Notes: generated by a model from the sequence alone, not told the origin. A stretch of DNA of 64,000 bases from Crenobacter luteus (GCF_004345725.1 NZ_SLXG01000004.1:1-64000); one strand, 5' to 3'. Positions 1-10,853 are shown, counted from the stretch's first letter. A program made the numbers and translations.

Positions 1-87
1 CTTCCCATCCCGAACAGGACCGTGAAACGCCTCAGCGCCGATGATAGTGCGGGTTCCCGTGTGAAAGTAGGTCACCGCCAGACGCCC
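1..87 (+). rRNA. rrf: 5S ribosomal RNA, 3' portion (5' end outside window)
   Basis: The first bases match the conserved second half of bacterial 5S rRNA: a CCCGAACAGG-type loop C region, then GTGAAACGCC, AGCGCCGATG and the GAAAGTAGG segment, ending at GCCAGACGCC. The gene is cut by the window edge, so roughly the last three quarters are present. A strong terminator follows directly, which marks the end of an rRNA operon. The exact 3' end is approximate. Confidence 0.93.
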
Positions 88-92
88 CTCAA

Positions 93-130
93 GACGACGC
101 CCCGAGCCCACGCTCGGGGCGTCGTCGCTT
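93..130 (+). terminator. rRNA operon terminator
   Basis: A perfect 15-bp stem (93-107 with 112-126) closes a 4-nt loop and is followed by GCTTT. It lies just downstream of the 5S 3' end and is the expected intrinsic terminator of the rRNA operon. The following 127-372 holds no gene I can support. Confidence 0.9.
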
Positions 131-372
131 TGCGTCGCACCCAGCCGGCCGCGTGCGTGATCATCACATTTCGCTCTTTGCGAAAAATCTTTGTAAAAAG
201 CAAAATTTGCGCGCAGGATAGAGGCCGACTTTTCCTGGGACGCAATTTCATCAGGATACCGCGGATCGAGCGATATAAATGGATCTTCGGCGCTGCTCTT
301 GCCGTCCCCGGATGGAAAGTCGTGATTCAAATCTTTCCATAAAGAAAAATTAACGGCGTAGGGGACTCAAAG

Positions 373-2298
373 ATGTTCGGGAAGCTGTCGTTGCGACAGA
401 GGCTGGTGCTGGCGCTCGCGCTGATGATTGTCACGCTGTTGGGCGCGGTCTTGGGGTATAGCCACTATCTGGGGCGGGAGGTGGTGTTGCAGCGGGTCCA
501 TGAGCAGGAACTGCCGACGCTGGTGACGGCGATAGGCAACGACGTGGAAGGGCATATCGCCGTGCCGATCGCCTTGTCGCGTCATATCGCGGCCAATGCT
601 TTCGTGACGGACTGGATTACCGGCGGCGAGTCGGCCGAGATCTTGCCGCGCTGGGTACGCTACGCCGCCAGCGTCCGACGGGACAACCAGGTAGACACGG
701 TCTTTCTCGCGTCGGCCAAGACGCGGCATTACTACGACCACAAGGGTTTCAGCCGGACCATCGACCCGGGCAAGGAGGCATGGTTCGGCAATTTCCTGAA
801 CTCGGGCCGGCCGATGGAGTTGGCGCTCGACGTCGACGCGGCGTCCGAGCACAAGGAGCTGACGCTGTTCATCAACGTGAGGATGCCGCAGGGGGCCGGC
901 CTGGCGGGGGTCGGGCTCAAGATGTCCGACCTGTCGCGCACCATTGCGCAGATGAAGGTCGGGCAGAGTGGCATCGTCTATCTGGTCGACGGGCAAGGGG
1001 TGGTCAAGGTGCACGCCGACCTTGCCAAGGTCGACCGCGATTCGCTGAGGACGCTGCCCGAGTTCGGTCAGGCTGCGGGCACCTTGCTGGCCGGCAAGCC
1101 CTTCGCGAGCGCGCGTATCGAGCGCGACGGCGAGGCCTACGTGGTCGCCAGCCGCTTCTTGCCCAAGCTGGGCTGGTATGTGTTGGCCGAGGTGCCTGAG
1201 CGCGAGCTTTACGCCGGCCTGAACGAGGCACTCGGCCGCGTGCTGATCGTCGGCGCGGTGCTCGCGGTGCTGTTCCTGCTCGTCGCGGTGCTGTTTGCCG
1301 ACCGGATGACGCGGCCGCTGCGCCGCATCGGCGGGCTGTTGAAGGACATCGCCGCCGGCGAGGGCGACCTGCGGCAACGCCTGCCTGTCGACGGCCGCGA
1401 CGAGTTGTCGGACCTGGCGGTCCACTTCAACCGTTTCATCGAGCGGGTGCAGGGCATCGTCGCGCAGGTGAAGGACAACGCCGACGCGCTCGACCGCAGC
1501 GCGCAGCAGGTCGACGGCATGGCCGAGGGGACGCGGCGCGACGTCGCCCGCCAGGGCCAGTACACGCGGCAACTGGCCGATTCGCTGCACGAGGTGGGCC
1601 TGACGGTCGGAGAGATCGCCAGTCACGCCGGCGACGCGGCGGCCTCCGCCCGCCGGGCGGCCGAGCAGTCGGCCGAGGGGCGGCGCGTGGTGCAGGACAG
1701 CATCGCGAAAATCCACGGTGTCGGCGAGGCGATGGCGCGTTCGGGCGAGGTCATCGCGCAGTTGGCCGAGCAGACCGAGGCGATCGGTCGGGTGCTGGAC
1801 GTGATCGGCGACGTGGCCGACCAGACCAATCTGCTGGCGCTGAACGCCGCGATCGAGGCGGCGCGCGCCGGCGAGGCCGGCCGCGGCTTCGCGGTGGTCG
1901 CCGACGAGGTGCGCAAGCTCGCGCACAAGACCAACCAGTCGACCGCCGAGATCCAGGCCATCATCGCGCGCTTGCAGCAGCAGGCGCGCGAGGCGGTCAG
2001 CACGATGGAGTCGGGCAGCGGCCTGACCCGCGTCGGCATCGAGGCGTCGCAGACCGCCGGGCGCGTGCTCGACGAGATCGCCGCGATGGTCATCCAGATC
2101 AACGATCTGAACACCCGGGTGGCGACGGCGACCGAACAGCAGGACGCCGCGCTCAAGGACATCACCGGCAGCATCGTCGAGATCAACGCGGTCAACGAGC
2201 GTACCGAGCATGCGTCGGGCGAGACCGGTAGCGCCTGCCGCGAGCTCAGACGCTTGTCGGGCGAACTGGAGCGCCTGGTGCGGCGCTTCCAGGTCTAG
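373..2298 (+). CDS. methyl-accepting chemotaxis protein with periplasmic Cache domain
   Basis: A 641-residue chemoreceptor. Residues about 11-29 form TM1. A periplasmic ligand-binding region of about 250 residues follows and reads as a Cache domain (motifs such as [10 protein letters not shown] and a late [10 protein letters not shown]). TM2 is near 287-309, a HAMP domain near 310-365, and the long cytoplasmic coiled coil has the invariant signalling hairpin ([16 protein letters not shown], about 486-501). The family senses small molecules and drives CheA through CheW; the ligand is not predictable here. No CheA-tethering or CheR-docking pentapeptide is visible at the C-terminus. GGGGA lies just before the ATG. 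A terminator follows, so the gene is monocistronic. I looked for a sigma28 promoter upstream and found none convincing. Confidence 0.93.
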   Translation: MFGKLSLRQRLVLALALMIVTLLGAVLGYSHYLGREVVLQRVHEQELPTLVTAIGNDVEGHIAVPIALSRHIAANAFVTDWITGGESAEILPRWVRYAASVRRDNQVDTVFLASAKTRHYYDHKGFSRTIDPGKEAWFGNFLNSGRPMELALDVDAASEHKELTLFINVRMPQGAGLAGVGLKMSDLSRTIAQMKVGQSGIVYLVDGQGVVKVHADLAKVDRDSLRTLPEFGQAAGTLLAGKPFASARIERDGEAYVVASRFLPKLGWYVLAEVPERELYAGLNEALGRVLIVGAVLAVLFLLVAVLFADRMTRPLRRIGGLLKDIAAGEGDLRQRLPVDGRDELSDLAVHFNRFIERVQGIVAQVKDNADALDRSAQQVDGMAEGTRRDVARQGQYTRQLADSLHEVGLTVGEIASHAGDAAASARRAAEQSAEGRRVVQDSIAKIHGVGEAMARSGEVIAQLAEQTEAIGRVLDVIGDVADQTNLLALNAAIEAARAGEAGRGFAVVADEVRKLAHKTNQSTAEIQAIIARLQQQAREAVSTMESGSGLTRVGIEASQTAGRVLDEIAAMVIQINDLNTRVATATEQQDAALKDITGSIVEINAVNERTEHASGETGSACRELRRLSGELERLVRRFQV

Positions 2299-2322
2299 CC
2301 GCCGGAGGTCCGCTCTGTACGG

Positions 2323-2350
2323 ACAGCCCCGCCGGTGGCGGGGCTGTTTT
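2323..2350 (+). terminator. terminator of the chemoreceptor gene
   Basis: An 11-bp stem (2323-2333 with 2337-2347) with a GGT loop ends in TTTT, 24 nt after the chemoreceptor stop codon. Confidence 0.88.
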
Positions 2351-2462
2351 GCATTCGGGAGGACGGGCCCGCATCGCCCCCTCCGGCGTCGCGGACGTTG
2401 GCCGAGGGGTGAGGCGCCGATGGCCGCCGGGCCGCCCCGGCGGGGCGCTCAAGCCATGAACG

Positions 2463-2489
2463 AAAACAGGCCGCCCGCGGGCGGCCTGT
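2463..2489 (-). terminator. terminator of fbp
   Basis: An 11-bp perfect stem (2466-2476 with 2479-2489) lies 20 nt past the fbp stop and reads out into TTTT on the minus strand. Confidence 0.82.
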
Positions 2490-2508
2490 CGTCTTGCTGC
2501 GGGACGGC

Positions 2509-3510
2509 TTACTCGGCGTGGTAGCGGGTGACCGTTTCGACTTCCTCCTTGCTGCCGAGGAAGACGGCGACGCGTTCGTGCAGTTCGGTCGGGACGATGT
2601 CGAGGATGCGCTCGCGGCCGTTGGTCGCGGCGCCGCCGGCCTGCTCGATCAGCCAGGCCATCGGGTTGCCTTCGTACAAGAGGCGCAGCTTGCCCGGTTT
2701 TTTCGGGTCGCGCGCGTCCTTCGGATACATGAACACGCCGCCACGGGTCAGGATGCGGTGCACCTCGGCGACCATCGACGCGACCCAGCGCATGTTGTAG
2801 TCCTTGCCGCGCGGGCCGGTCGTGCCGGCCAACAGCTCGCCGATATAGCGCTGCACCGGCGCTTCCCAGTGGCGCTGGTTCGACATGTTGATCGCGAATT
2901 CGCGGGTTTCGGCCGGCACCTGCATGCCCGGGTGGGTCAGCACGAAGCTGCCGGTCTCGCGGTCGAGCGTGAAGCCGTTGACGCCGTTGCCGACCGTCAG
3001 CACCAGCATCGTTTGCGGGCCGTACAGCGTGTAGCCGGCGGCGACCTGGCGCGAGCCCGGCTGCAGGAAGTCGGCCTCGGTCGGCTCGGTCACGCCGTCC
3101 GGGCAGCGCAGCACCGAGAAGATGGTGCCGACCGAGATGTTGACGTCGATGTTGGACGAGCCGTCGAGCGGGTCGAACAGCAAGAGGTAGGCGCCCTTCG
3201 GGTACTGGCCGGGGATCGCGTACGGCAGGTCCATTTCCTCGGAGGCCATGCCGGCGAGGCTGCCGCCCCATTCGTTGGCTTCGAGCAGCACGTCGTTGGC
3301 GATCACGTCGAGCTTTTTCTGCGCCTCGCCCTGGACGTTGCCGGTGCCGGCCTCGCCGAGCACGCCGGCGAGCGCGCCCTTGTTGACCGAGTGGCTGATG
3401 GCCTTGCAGGCGCGGGCGACGGTTTCGATCAGAAAGCGCAGCTCGGCCGGCAGCAGGTTGGCCGAGCGTTGCTGCTCGATCAGGAAGCGCGAGAGGGTGA
3501 TGCGGCTCAT
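2509..3510 (-). CDS. fbp: fructose-1,6-bisphosphatase class I
   Basis: A 333-residue class I FBPase, which dephosphorylates fructose-1,6-bisphosphate to fructose-6-phosphate in gluconeogenesis. Visible signatures are the metal-binding [11 protein letters not shown] block, the acidic [10 protein letters not shown] region near the N-terminus, and the C-terminal [13 protein letters not shown] substrate and active-site segment. Length is normal for the proteobacterial enzyme. The start at MSRITL is preceded by GAGGA. Gluconeogenic Fbp fits a window full of organic-acid and amino-acid use (lactate, proline, peptides). It is monocistronic and ends in its own terminator. One copy of the GTTGGCCGAG word lies inside (3457). 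Confidence 0.97.
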   Translation of the reverse strand: MSRITLSRFLIEQQRSANLLPAELRFLIETVARACKAISHSVNKGALAGVLGEAGTGNVQGEAQKKLDVIANDVLLEANEWGGSLAGMASEEMDLPYAIPGQYPKGAYLLLFDPLDGSSNIDVNISVGTIFSVLRCPDGVTEPTEADFLQPGSRQVAAGYTLYGPQTMLVLTVGNGVNGFTLDRETGSFVLTHPGMQVPAETREFAINMSNQRHWEAPVQRYIGELLAGTTGPRGKDYNMRWVASMVAEVHRILTRGGVFMYPKDARDPKKPGKLRLLYEGNPMAWLIEQAGGAATNGRERILDIVPTELHERVAVFLGSKEEVETVTRYHAE

Positions 3511-3621
3511 GGGGGTCCTCGAAATGGCAAAGGCCGCCCCTCGGGCGGCGCAACAGCCGCGATTATAAGGCAAAGGCCGTGCCGCGTCGCCGCGTCGCCG
3601 CGTGTCGCCGTTCGCGCTATC

Positions 3622-5448
3622 GTGAAAAGCATGATCGCAGCCTTTTTTCTTGCCGCGTTCGCGGCCGGTTTCGCCGGCGTCGTCGCGGCGGCCCCGTCCG
3701 ACGCCGGCGACCTTTTCATCGCCGAGCGCGGCTGGTGCCTCGCGCGCGAAGCGCCGGTCGTCGCCGGCGTCGCGCCTTGCGACGGCGCCGACCCTCGCCA
3801 GCGCTGGCGCGCCGATGGCGGCACGCTGCGCCCGGCCGACGCGCCGGCGCTCTGCCTGACGGCGCGGCCGGACGCGGCGCCCGCGCTGGCCGACTGCGAC
3901 GGCAGTGGCGCGCAGCGCTGGGATCCCGACGGCGGGGCGCTCGTCGGCGCGACCGGCGCGTTGGCTCTGACGCGCGACAACCGGCTCGCCGTCCGCGCCG
4001 GCGACGCAGCCGCCCCCGGCCAACGCTGGGAGCGGCTGTCGACCCTGGCCGCGCAGGTCGACGCGGCGCGCGACGTCGTCGTCCGCTATCCGCTCGACGC
4101 GGGCGACGCGGCGGCGGTCGCGCTCGAACGCGCGCGCCACGTCGTCAACCAGCTGACGCCGCCGCCGGCGCCGTTGCCGGTGCCGCGCGACGTGTCGGGC
4201 TTTCCGGGGGCGGTGCCGGCCGACGCACCGCGCGTCGTCGCAACGGTGCCGATGGAGCTGCGCTTTCGCCGCTTCGCGCACGTCGGCTGGACGCAGAAAC
4301 CGCAGAACTGGCTGGCGACCGGGCTGTACGCGCCGGCCGGCGAGACCGTTTCGGTCACGCTGCCCGACGATGCCGCGCCCGGCCTTTTCCTGCGCATCGG
4401 CGCGCACCGCGACGTGATCGTGCGCACGAAACCGGGCGAGACCTTGCGCCGCTTCGCCGACCTGAACTACGTCGTGCCGCTGCGGCCCGGCGTCAACCTC
4501 GTGCGCAGCCAGTACGGCGGACTGCTGATCGTCGAGTCGCGCGTGCCGGCGGCCGCGCGCGTCGAGCTGACGATAGGCGGCGCGGTCCGCGCGCCGCATT
4601 TCCGGCTCGGCCGCGACGACGCGGCCGCATGGCGCCGCGCGCGCGAGGCGCCGGCGCCGTGGGCGGTGCTCGAGGGCGACGAAGCGGTGCTCGTCGTGCC
4701 CAGCGACGAGGTGCGCGCGCTCGACGACGCGGCGGCGGTGATGCGCGCCTACGACGAGGCGCAGCGGGCGGCGCAGCATCTGGCCGGTTTCGACGGCTCG
4801 TCGGCGCGGCACCCGCGTCTTCAGGGCCGGCAATGGTTCGTCGCCGACGTGCAGCTCAGCCACGGCTACGGCCACGCCGGCTTTCCGATCATGACCCATC
4901 TGGACTGGCGGCTCGCGCGTGTCGACGCGGCGAGCAACTGGGGCGTGATGCACGAAACCGGCCACAACTACCAGGCCTTCTGCCTGTGGGCGACGCGCTA
5001 CGGGCTGGAGTCGACGGTCAACCTGATCCCGCTGTTCGTCGCCGAGACGCTGCGCGGCCAGCCGGCGCTGATCGGCACGTTGCGCTTTTCCAAGGCGATC
5101 GCCAAGCTCGGTCCGGGCTTCGACTTCGACCGCGACGCCGACCGGGAGGACAAGCTCGTCTTTCTCGCCCAACTGCGCTACGCCTTCCCCGAGCAGGGCT
5201 GGGAGATCTTCCGGCGTTTGAACCGTCGCTACCGCGAGTTGCCGGCCGACGAGCAGCGCGCGATCTGCGCGAGCGAGGCGAGGCAGGTCGACACGCTGTT
5301 CGAGCTCCTGTCCGACGTCGTCGGCCGCGACCTCTCGTCGCACTTCCTGAACTGGGGCGTGCCGGTGTCGGCCGCGGCGCTCGCGCGCGTCGGTGCGCGC
5401 GGCCTGCCCGCGCCGACCTTCCCGACCTGGCTCGTCAACCCCGAATAG
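3622..5448 (+). CDS. secreted M60/enhancin-like metallopeptidase with N-terminal ricin-type lectin region
   Basis: About 608 residues from the GTG at 3622; an ATG at 3631 in the same frame is the alternative. The GTG start adds a lysine before the hydrophobic stretch and makes a better signal peptide, with cleavage near AAA-P. The next 150 residues carry three QRW motifs, typical of a ricin-B beta-trefoil. The C-terminal half has HETGH (H444, E445, H448 from the GTG), the zinc motif of peptidase M60, with NYQ after it. M60 enzymes such as SslE/YghJ and enhancin cleave mucin-type glycoproteins, so I infer a secreted glycoprotein-active protease. No Shine-Dalgarno is obvious, and the gene stands alone between fbp (divergent) and the ABM gene. 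Confidence 0.8.
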   Translation: MKSMIAAFFLAAFAAGFAGVVAAAPSDAGDLFIAERGWCLAREAPVVAGVAPCDGADPRQRWRADGGTLRPADAPALCLTARPDAAPALADCDGSGAQRWDPDGGALVGATGALALTRDNRLAVRAGDAAAPGQRWERLSTLAAQVDAARDVVVRYPLDAGDAAAVALERARHVVNQLTPPPAPLPVPRDVSGFPGAVPADAPRVVATVPMELRFRRFAHVGWTQKPQNWLATGLYAPAGETVSVTLPDDAAPGLFLRIGAHRDVIVRTKPGETLRRFADLNYVVPLRPGVNLVRSQYGGLLIVESRVPAAARVELTIGGAVRAPHFRLGRDDAAAWRRAREAPAPWAVLEGDEAVLVVPSDEVRALDDAAAVMRAYDEAQRAAQHLAGFDGSSARHPRLQGRQWFVADVQLSHGYGHAGFPIMTHLDWRLARVDAASNWGVMHETGHNYQAFCLWATRYGLESTVNLIPLFVAETLRGQPALIGTLRFSKAIAKLGPGFDFDRDADREDKLVFLAQLRYAFPEQGWEIFRRLNRRYRELPADEQRAICASEARQVDTLFELLSDVVGRDLSSHFLNWGVPVSAAALARVGARGLPAPTFPTWLVNPE

Positions 5449-5565
5449 GCGGACGGTGACAGGAACGGCGTTTGCTTGTTCAATCGACGTTGCGCGCCCC
5501 GACCGGGGGCGCCGCGCGAGCGGCCCGCCACCCGCGGGCCCGGTCCGTCGACAGGAGAACCCCGA

Positions 5566-6114
5566 ATGTCCCCATCCCCCGTCACCCTTCTGGTGTCGCG
5601 GCGCGTCGCACCGGCGCGCTACCGCGACTTTCTCGCCTGGACGCGCCGCGGTACGCGGCTCGCCGCCCGCTTCGCCGGCTTTCTCGGCGCCGGCGTGCTC
5701 GCGCCGCCCTCGGGCGGCGACGAGTACCAGGTCGTGTTCCGTTTCGCCGACGAGACGAGCCTGGCGCGCTGGACCGAATCGGCCGAGCGGCGCGACTGGC
5801 TGCGCGAAGGCACCGGCCTGGTGCGCGACAGTCGCGTGCGCTGCGCGAGCGGGCTAGACGCCTGGTTCGGCGCCGCGCCGCCGCGCTGGAAGCAGGCGGT
5901 GGCGATCTGGCTGGCCTTCTTTCCGGTGTCGCTCGCCTTCACGCTGTTGCTGGGCGAGCGGCTGGCCGCGCTGCCGGTGGTCTGGCGCGTGTTCGTCAGC
6001 ACGGCCATCCTGACCCCGGTGATGGTCTTCGTCTTCATCCCGTTCGCGACGCGGCTGTTACGGCGCTGGCTGCAGCCGGCCGCGCTGCCGGCGCGGCGCG
6101 TCGCCAGCGACTGA
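5566..6114 (+). CDS. antibiotic-biosynthesis-monooxygenase (ABM) domain protein with two membrane helices
   Basis: 182 residues. The first 95 look like a ferredoxin-fold ABM domain ([32 protein letters not shown]). The rest holds two hydrophobic segments (about 108-130 and 140-165), ending in a basic tail. This ABM-plus-membrane layout occurs in uncharacterised bacterial proteins; a catalytic role is not established for them. AGGAG is spaced well before the ATG at 5566. It follows the M60 peptidase by 117 nt with no terminator seen between, so it may be co-transcribed. Function unknown. Confidence 0.75.
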   Translation: MSPSPVTLLVSRRVAPARYRDFLAWTRRGTRLAARFAGFLGAGVLAPPSGGDEYQVVFRFADETSLARWTESAERRDWLREGTGLVRDSRVRCASGLDAWFGAAPPRWKQAVAIWLAFFPVSLAFTLLLGERLAALPVVWRVFVSTAILTPVMVFVFIPFATRLLRRWLQPAALPARRVASD

Positions 6115-6122
6115 GGTCGGCC

Positions 6123-6148
6123 AAAAAAACGGGCGGCCGAGGCCGCCC
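6123..6148 (-). terminator. terminator of lctP
   Basis: An 8-bp G+C stem (6131-6138 with 6141-6148) followed on the minus strand by seven T. It ends the lactate permease transcript and faces the ABM gene. Confidence 0.85.
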
Positions 6149-6173
6149 TAAGGGTCGAAGAGAAGGTCGGGCC

Positions 6174-7874
6174 TCAGCGCGCGAGCGCGGACAGCGGGTC
6201 GGTCACGCCGAGCACGAAGATCGCGAGCGCGGCGATCAGGCCGGTCATCGCCAGGTAGTAGAGCGTCGGGACGATGGTGCGGCGCAGCGTCACGCCCTCG
6301 CGGCCGAGCAGGCCGACCGTCGCCGACGCGGCGACCACGTTGTGCACCGCGACCATGTTGCCGGCGGCCGCGCCGATCGCCTGCACCGCGACGATGATCG
6401 ACGTGGTGATGCCGAGCGACTCGGCGACGCCGAACTGGTACTGGGCAAGCATCATGTTGCTGACGGTGTTCGAGCCGGCGATGAAGGCCCCCATCGCGCC
6501 GACGGCGGGGGCGAACAGCGGATAGATGCTGCCGAAGGTGTGCGCGACGTATTCGGCCATCGCGATCGGCATGCTCTTCATGTCGGCGAGGTTCACGCCC
6601 GAGTTGATCATGATGCGTACCATCGGCACGGTGAACAGCAGCACGAAGCCGGCGCCGAACAGCACCTTGCCCGACTCGCCGACCGCCGCGCGCATGTCGC
6701 GGACGCTCATCCGGTGCAGGAAAAAGGTCGCGATCACCGCGATGACCAGGATGCCACCCGGCAGGTAGAGCGGGTCGATGGCCGCGCCGACGCCGGCCTC
6801 GCCGAGGATGTTGTCGGCCTTGAACGAGAGGCTCTTGAGCGCGGCCTTCACGCTGTCGTTGGTACGGCTCAGGATCAGCAGCGCGGCGACGACGAGGTAG
6901 GGCAGCCAGGCGCGCAGCAGCGAGATCGGCGCCTTGCTCAGCTCGTCGAGCTTGATCTGCAGCGAGCCGAGCCACTCGGCTGGCCACTCGTCGGCCGGGG
7001 CGAAGTCCCAGCTCTTCTTCGGCACGAGGAAGCCGGCGCGCGCGGCGCTGACGACGATCACCAGGCCGACCAGGCTGCCGATGATGGACGGGAACTCGGG
7101 GCCGAGGAAGATGCCGGTCAGCGCGTACGGCACGGTGAAGGCGACGCCCGACAGCAGCGCGAACGGCGCGGCCTCCAAGCCCTCCTTCCACGAGCGGTTC
7201 TTGCCGAAGAAGCGGGTCAGCATCAGCACCATGAACAGCGGCATCAGCGTGCCGACGATGGCGTGGATGCTGGCGACCTGGCCGGTGACGAGGTGCAGGT
7301 AGGCGGTCCAGTCCGAGCCGGCCGCGGCCAGCTTGGCGCCGACCGACGCGGTGTCGATGCCGCTGTTGATGCCGACCAAGATGGGCGTGCCGACGGCGCC
7401 GAACGATACCGGCGTCGACTGCACCATCATGCCGAGCATCACCGCGGCCAGCGCCGGGAAGCCCATCGCGACCAGGAGCGGCGCGGCGACCGCGGCCGGC
7501 GTGCCAAAGCCCGACGCGCCCTCGATGAAGCAGCCGAACAGCCAGGCGATGATCAGCGTCTGGATGCGGCGGTCGGGGCTGATGTGCGCGAAGCCGCGGC
7601 GGATCGCGGCGATGCCGCCCGAGTGCTTGAGCGTGTTCAGCAGCAGGATGGCGCCGAAGATGATCCACAGCAGCGACAGCGTGATCAGGCCGCCCTGCAG
7701 CGTCGAGGCGACGATGCGGTTCAGCGACATTTCCCAGCCGAAGTAGGCGGTCAGCGCGGTGACGAGAAACACCACCGGCATGGCGCGCTTGGCCGGCCAG
7801 TGCAGGCCGACGAGCAGGACGGCCGACAGCAGAATGGGCAGAAAAGCCAGGAAGGCTTGCAATCCGAGACTCAT
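6174..7874 (-). CDS. lctP: L-lactate permease (LctP family)
   Basis: A 566-residue, strongly hydrophobic membrane protein of the LctP/LldP family, which imports lactate (and often glycolate) by proton symport. Recognisable family segments are [39 protein letters not shown] and [19 protein letters not shown]. Length is normal. AAGGAG precedes the ATG at a good distance. It is the last gene of the minus-strand lactate cluster, 156 nt after dld, and probably shares LldR control. That gap contains a tiny SD-preceded ORF. Confidence 0.95.
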   Translation of the reverse strand: MSLGLQAFLAFLPILLSAVLLVGLHWPAKRAMPVVFLVTALTAYFGWEMSLNRIVASTLQGGLITLSLLWIIFGAILLLNTLKHSGGIAAIRRGFAHISPDRRIQTLIIAWLFGCFIEGASGFGTPAAVAAPLLVAMGFPALAAVMLGMMVQSTPVSFGAVGTPILVGINSGIDTASVGAKLAAAGSDWTAYLHLVTGQVASIHAIVGTLMPLFMVLMLTRFFGKNRSWKEGLEAAPFALLSGVAFTVPYALTGIFLGPEFPSIIGSLVGLVIVVSAARAGFLVPKKSWDFAPADEWPAEWLGSLQIKLDELSKAPISLLRAWLPYLVVAALLILSRTNDSVKAALKSLSFKADNILGEAGVGAAIDPLYLPGGILVIAVIATFFLHRMSVRDMRAAVGESGKVLFGAGFVLLFTVPMVRIMINSGVNLADMKSMPIAMAEYVAHTFGSIYPLFAPAVGAMGAFIAGSNTVSNMMLAQYQFGVAESLGITTSIIVAVQAIGAAAGNMVAVHNVVAASATVGLLGREGVTLRRTIVPTLYYLAMTGLIAALAIFVLGVTDPLSALAR

Positions 7875-7940
7875 GGGGGTCTCCTTGAAATTCAGACGAC
7901 GTTCCGGTTCTTGTGTGTGGGGCGCGGGCTGGCGCGGCCG

Positions 7941-7967
7941 CTACGATTCGGGCTCGGCGGGGGGCAT
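7941..7967 (-). other. possible 8-codon leader ORF between dld and lctP
   Basis: On the minus strand a perfect AAGGAG lies 7 nt before an ATG that opens MPPAEPES and a TAG stop, in the gap before lctP. Either this is a translated leader or the residue of a lost gene start. No regulatory residue run, such as one amino acid repeated, is seen. Confidence 0.3.
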
Positions 7968-8030
7968 GTCGTTTCTCCTTTGTGTGCAGGGCGTCGCGGC
8001 CTGTGTTCTTGTGTGCCGCGACGGGCGTCG

Positions 8031-10853
8031 TCAGGTCCGGGGCGGCTCCGGGGTGGTGCAGAAGTCGAGCAGCGCCTCGATGCTGTGGTAGTCGCGCCCC
8101 GAGTGGGTGGTCAGGCCGATCTGGCAGGTGCGGCTCATCGACACGCCGGCGTCGCACGTGTCGGGCAGGCTGGCGCGCAGGCCGCGCAGGCCGTTGGCGT
8201 TCAGTTCCGGCAGCGTGAAGCCCTTGCTGCCGGCGAAGCCGCAGCAGGCGATATCCGGCGCGACGATCTCGTCGGCGCAGGCGCGCGCCAGCGCCAAGAG
8301 CTTGCTGCCGACGCCCATCTTGCTGGCGCTGCACGGCACGTGAACCGCCAGTTGCGGCAGCTTCTTGTGTAGCGTCAGGCGCGGCAGCACCTGGTCGGCG
8401 AGGTAGCTGGCCGGGTCGTGGAGCTCGAGCCGCGCGTCGAGCCGGCCGGCCTTCTGCGCGTCGATCAGGCGCAGAGAGCACGGGCTGTTGTCCAGATACA
8501 CCGGGATCGCGCCGTCTTTCGACGCTTTCAAGAGCGCCGCCTCGACCTGTCGCAGCGCCGCGTCGGCGGCATCGGTCGCGCCGGCCGAGTCGAAGGGTTG
8601 GCCGCAGCACAGGCTGGCCTGGCCGTCCGGATAGACCGCCGCGATGCCGGCGCGCGCGAACAGGCGCAGCGTGCTGGCGGCGACGCTGTCGCTGCCGTCG
8701 CGGCCCTCGGCCAACGTTCTATTGACGCAACTGACCAAGTAGACCACTTGCGGCGCGTCGGCTGCGCGCATGGGTTTGGGGTCGGGCAAGGGCCCGGCCG
8801 GGCCCGGCGTGCCCGAGGGCGGCAGCGGCAGCAGCGGGAAGGTTTTCTTCAGCGTGCGGGCCACCTTGGCCGAGCTGTCGCCGAGCTGGCGGTTGAGGAA
8901 CAGCCCGAAGCGCGCGCCGGCGGTGGCCGACGCCATGTGGCGCTGCGCGAAGCGCGCCAGCGGCGACGGCGACCCGGGCGCGCCCAGCTTCTTCATCAGG
9001 AGGCCGGTGTTGATGCCGACCGGGCAGCGCGTCGCGCACATGCCGGTCGCCGCGCAGCTGTCGACGCCGACGTAGCGGTAGCGCGCCCGGTAGGCGGCTA
9101 GCTCGCTCGACGCCGGGTCGGTGCGCGACAGCTGCTGCATGCGGCGCCACAGCACGATGCGCTGGCGCGGCGTCAGCGTGAGGCCGTTCGACGGGCAGGC
9201 CGGCTCGCAGAAACCGCATTCGATGCAGTGGTCGACGATCGCGTCGGCCGCCGGCATCGCCTTGAGGTTCTCGAGGTGGACGCGCGCGTTGCCGCTGATG
9301 ATCACGTCCGGGTTCAAGAGGTTGTCCGGGTCGAACGCTGCCTTGATCGCGCACATCACCGCGTAGGCCGCGTCGCCCCATTCCTGGCGCACGAAGGGCG
9401 CGACGTTGCGGCCGGTGCCGTGCTCGGCCTTGAGCGAGCCGCCGTATTCGCCGGCGACGAGGTTGGCGACCGCCTGCATGAAGCCGTCGTAGCGCTCGAT
9501 CTCGGCCTGGGTGTCGAAGCTGGGGGTGAAGCAGAAGTGCAGATTGCCCTCGAGCGCGTGGCCGAAGATCAGCGCCTCGGCGTAGCCGTAGGCGTCGAAC
9601 AGCGCGGTCAGGCGGCGCACGCCGTCGGCGAGGTAGTCGATCGGGAAGGCGACGTCCTCGATGACGACGGTGGTGCCGACCGGGCGCACCGCGCCGACCG
9701 CCGGGAACAGGCCCTTGCGCACCGCCCAGTAGGTCTCGCAGACGCCGGCGTCGGTCGAGAAGCCGCTGTGCGCGCTCGGCGCGAACTCGGCGAGCACCGC
9801 GTCGCTGGCGGCGATCTGCTCGGCCAACCTTTCGGCGCTCTCGGCGCGCGTTTCGATCAAGAGGCAGGCGGTCGAATCGCCGATCTCGCCGTAGATGAAG
9901 TCGGGCAGGCCCTTCTTGCCCTGGATCGCCCTCAGGCTGCGCGCGTCGATCAGCTCGACCGACTCGACCGGCGCGGACTGCTTCAGCGCGGTCACCGCGC
10001 GGCAGCAACGGTCGAGCTCGTCGAACAGCACCAGCGCGCTCGCCTTGTGCGGGTGGTCGGGCACGGTGTGGTAGGTGATCTCGCCGATGAAGCCGAGCGT
10101 GCCCTCCGAGCCGATCATCAGGTGCGCGAGCATGTCGATGGGGTCGGAAAAGTCGATCAGCGCGTTGATGCCGTAGCCGGTGGTGTTCTTCAGCCGGTAC
10201 TTGTGGCGGATTTTTTCCTCGAGCGCCGCGTCGGCGCGGATGTTGGCCGACAGCTCGGCCAACGTTTGCAGCAATCGCGCGTGGCTTTGCCGGAAGGCGG
10301 CGACGCTTGCCGCGTCGCCGGTGTCGAGCACCGCGCCGTCGGCGAGCATCACGCGCAGCGAGGCGAGCGTGTGGTAGCTGTTCTGCCGGGTGCCGCAGCA
10401 CATGCCGGACGAGTTGTTGGCCGCGATGCCGCCGATCTTGGCGGTGGCGATCGACGCCGGGTCCGGGCCGATCTTGCGGCCGAACGGCGCCAAGAGCGCG
10501 TTGGCGCGGCTGCCGATCAGGCCGGGTTTGAGCCGGATGCGCGCGCCGCCGTCGAGCACCTCGCCGCGCGCGAAACCGTCGCCGAGCACCACCAGCACCG
10601 AGTCGCTGACCGCCTGGCCCGACAGGCTGGTGCCGGCGGCGCGGAAGGTGACGGCGACGCGGTGTTCGCGCGCAAGGCGCAGCACGTGGCCGACCTCGGC
10701 CTCGCAATCGACCTTGACGACCACCTGCGGCACGAGCCGGTAGAAGCTCGCGTCGGTGCCGAAGGCGAGCGTCGAGACCGGGTCGGTGTAGATCCGGCCC
10801 GCCGGCACGAAGCCGGCCAGCGCCGTCGCGAAGGCCTGGTGCGCCGCGCTCAT
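8031..10853 (-). CDS. dld: D-lactate dehydrogenase, FAD and Fe-S type (Dld-II/GlcDF-like)
   Basis: A 940-residue fusion. An N-terminal FAD-binding PCMH domain (FRAAGTSLSGQ, GGIAANNSSGMCCGT) is followed by the FAD-oxidase C domain (NLLNPDVI). Then come two ferredoxin clusters near residues 541 (CIECGFCEPACP) and 599 (CAATGMCATRCP), and two CCG domains (CCGQPFDSAG, CCGFAGSKGF). This is the layout of the quinone-linked D-lactate dehydrogenase Dld-II; related proteins act on glycolate or 2-hydroxyglutarate. Its place behind lldEGF and before the lactate permease supports D-lactate as substrate. Its start overlaps the lldF stop in ATGA form, so translation is coupled. Confidence 0.9.
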   Translation of the reverse strand: MSAAHQAFATALAGFVPAGRIYTDPVSTLAFGTDASFYRLVPQVVVKVDCEAEVGHVLRLAREHRVAVTFRAAGTSLSGQAVSDSVLVVLGDGFARGEVLDGGARIRLKPGLIGSRANALLAPFGRKIGPDPASIATAKIGGIAANNSSGMCCGTRQNSYHTLASLRVMLADGAVLDTGDAASVAAFRQSHARLLQTLAELSANIRADAALEEKIRHKYRLKNTTGYGINALIDFSDPIDMLAHLMIGSEGTLGFIGEITYHTVPDHPHKASALVLFDELDRCCRAVTALKQSAPVESVELIDARSLRAIQGKKGLPDFIYGEIGDSTACLLIETRAESAERLAEQIAASDAVLAEFAPSAHSGFSTDAGVCETYWAVRKGLFPAVGAVRPVGTTVVIEDVAFPIDYLADGVRRLTALFDAYGYAEALIFGHALEGNLHFCFTPSFDTQAEIERYDGFMQAVANLVAGEYGGSLKAEHGTGRNVAPFVRQEWGDAAYAVMCAIKAAFDPDNLLNPDVIISGNARVHLENLKAMPAADAIVDHCIECGFCEPACPSNGLTLTPRQRIVLWRRMQQLSRTDPASSELAAYRARYRYVGVDSCAATGMCATRCPVGINTGLLMKKLGAPGSPSPLARFAQRHMASATAGARFGLFLNRQLGDSSAKVARTLKKTFPLLPLPPSGTPGPAGPLPDPKPMRAADAPQVVYLVSCVNRTLAEGRDGSDSVAASTLRLFARAGIAAVYPDGQASLCCGQPFDSAGATDAADAALRQVEAALLKASKDGAIPVYLDNSPCSLRLIDAQKAGRLDARLELHDPASYLADQVLPRLTLHKKLPQLAVHVPCSASKMGVGSKLLALARACADEIVAPDIACCGFAGSKGFTLPELNANGLRGLRASLPDTCDAGVSMSRTCQIGLTTHSGRDYHSIEALLDFCTTPEPPRT

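Noticed and set aside
300-372. Sigma28 flagellar promoter before the first chemoreceptor
   Set aside because: TAAA occurs, but nothing like GCCGATAA follows at 15 nt.
7880-7910. GTCGTCTGAA (minus strand) just before lctP, identical to the core of one Neisseriaceae DUS variant
   Set aside because: It is a single copy in the window, against 34 of GTTGGCCGAG, so it is most likely chance.
5472-8372. Long Arg- and Gln/His-rich open frames antisense to lctP, dld, acnA, acnB, putA, leuA and others
   Set aside because: In DNA this GC-rich the antisense and shifted frames stay open by chance. Their translations are low-complexity Arg/Ala/His/Asp without homologous motifs.
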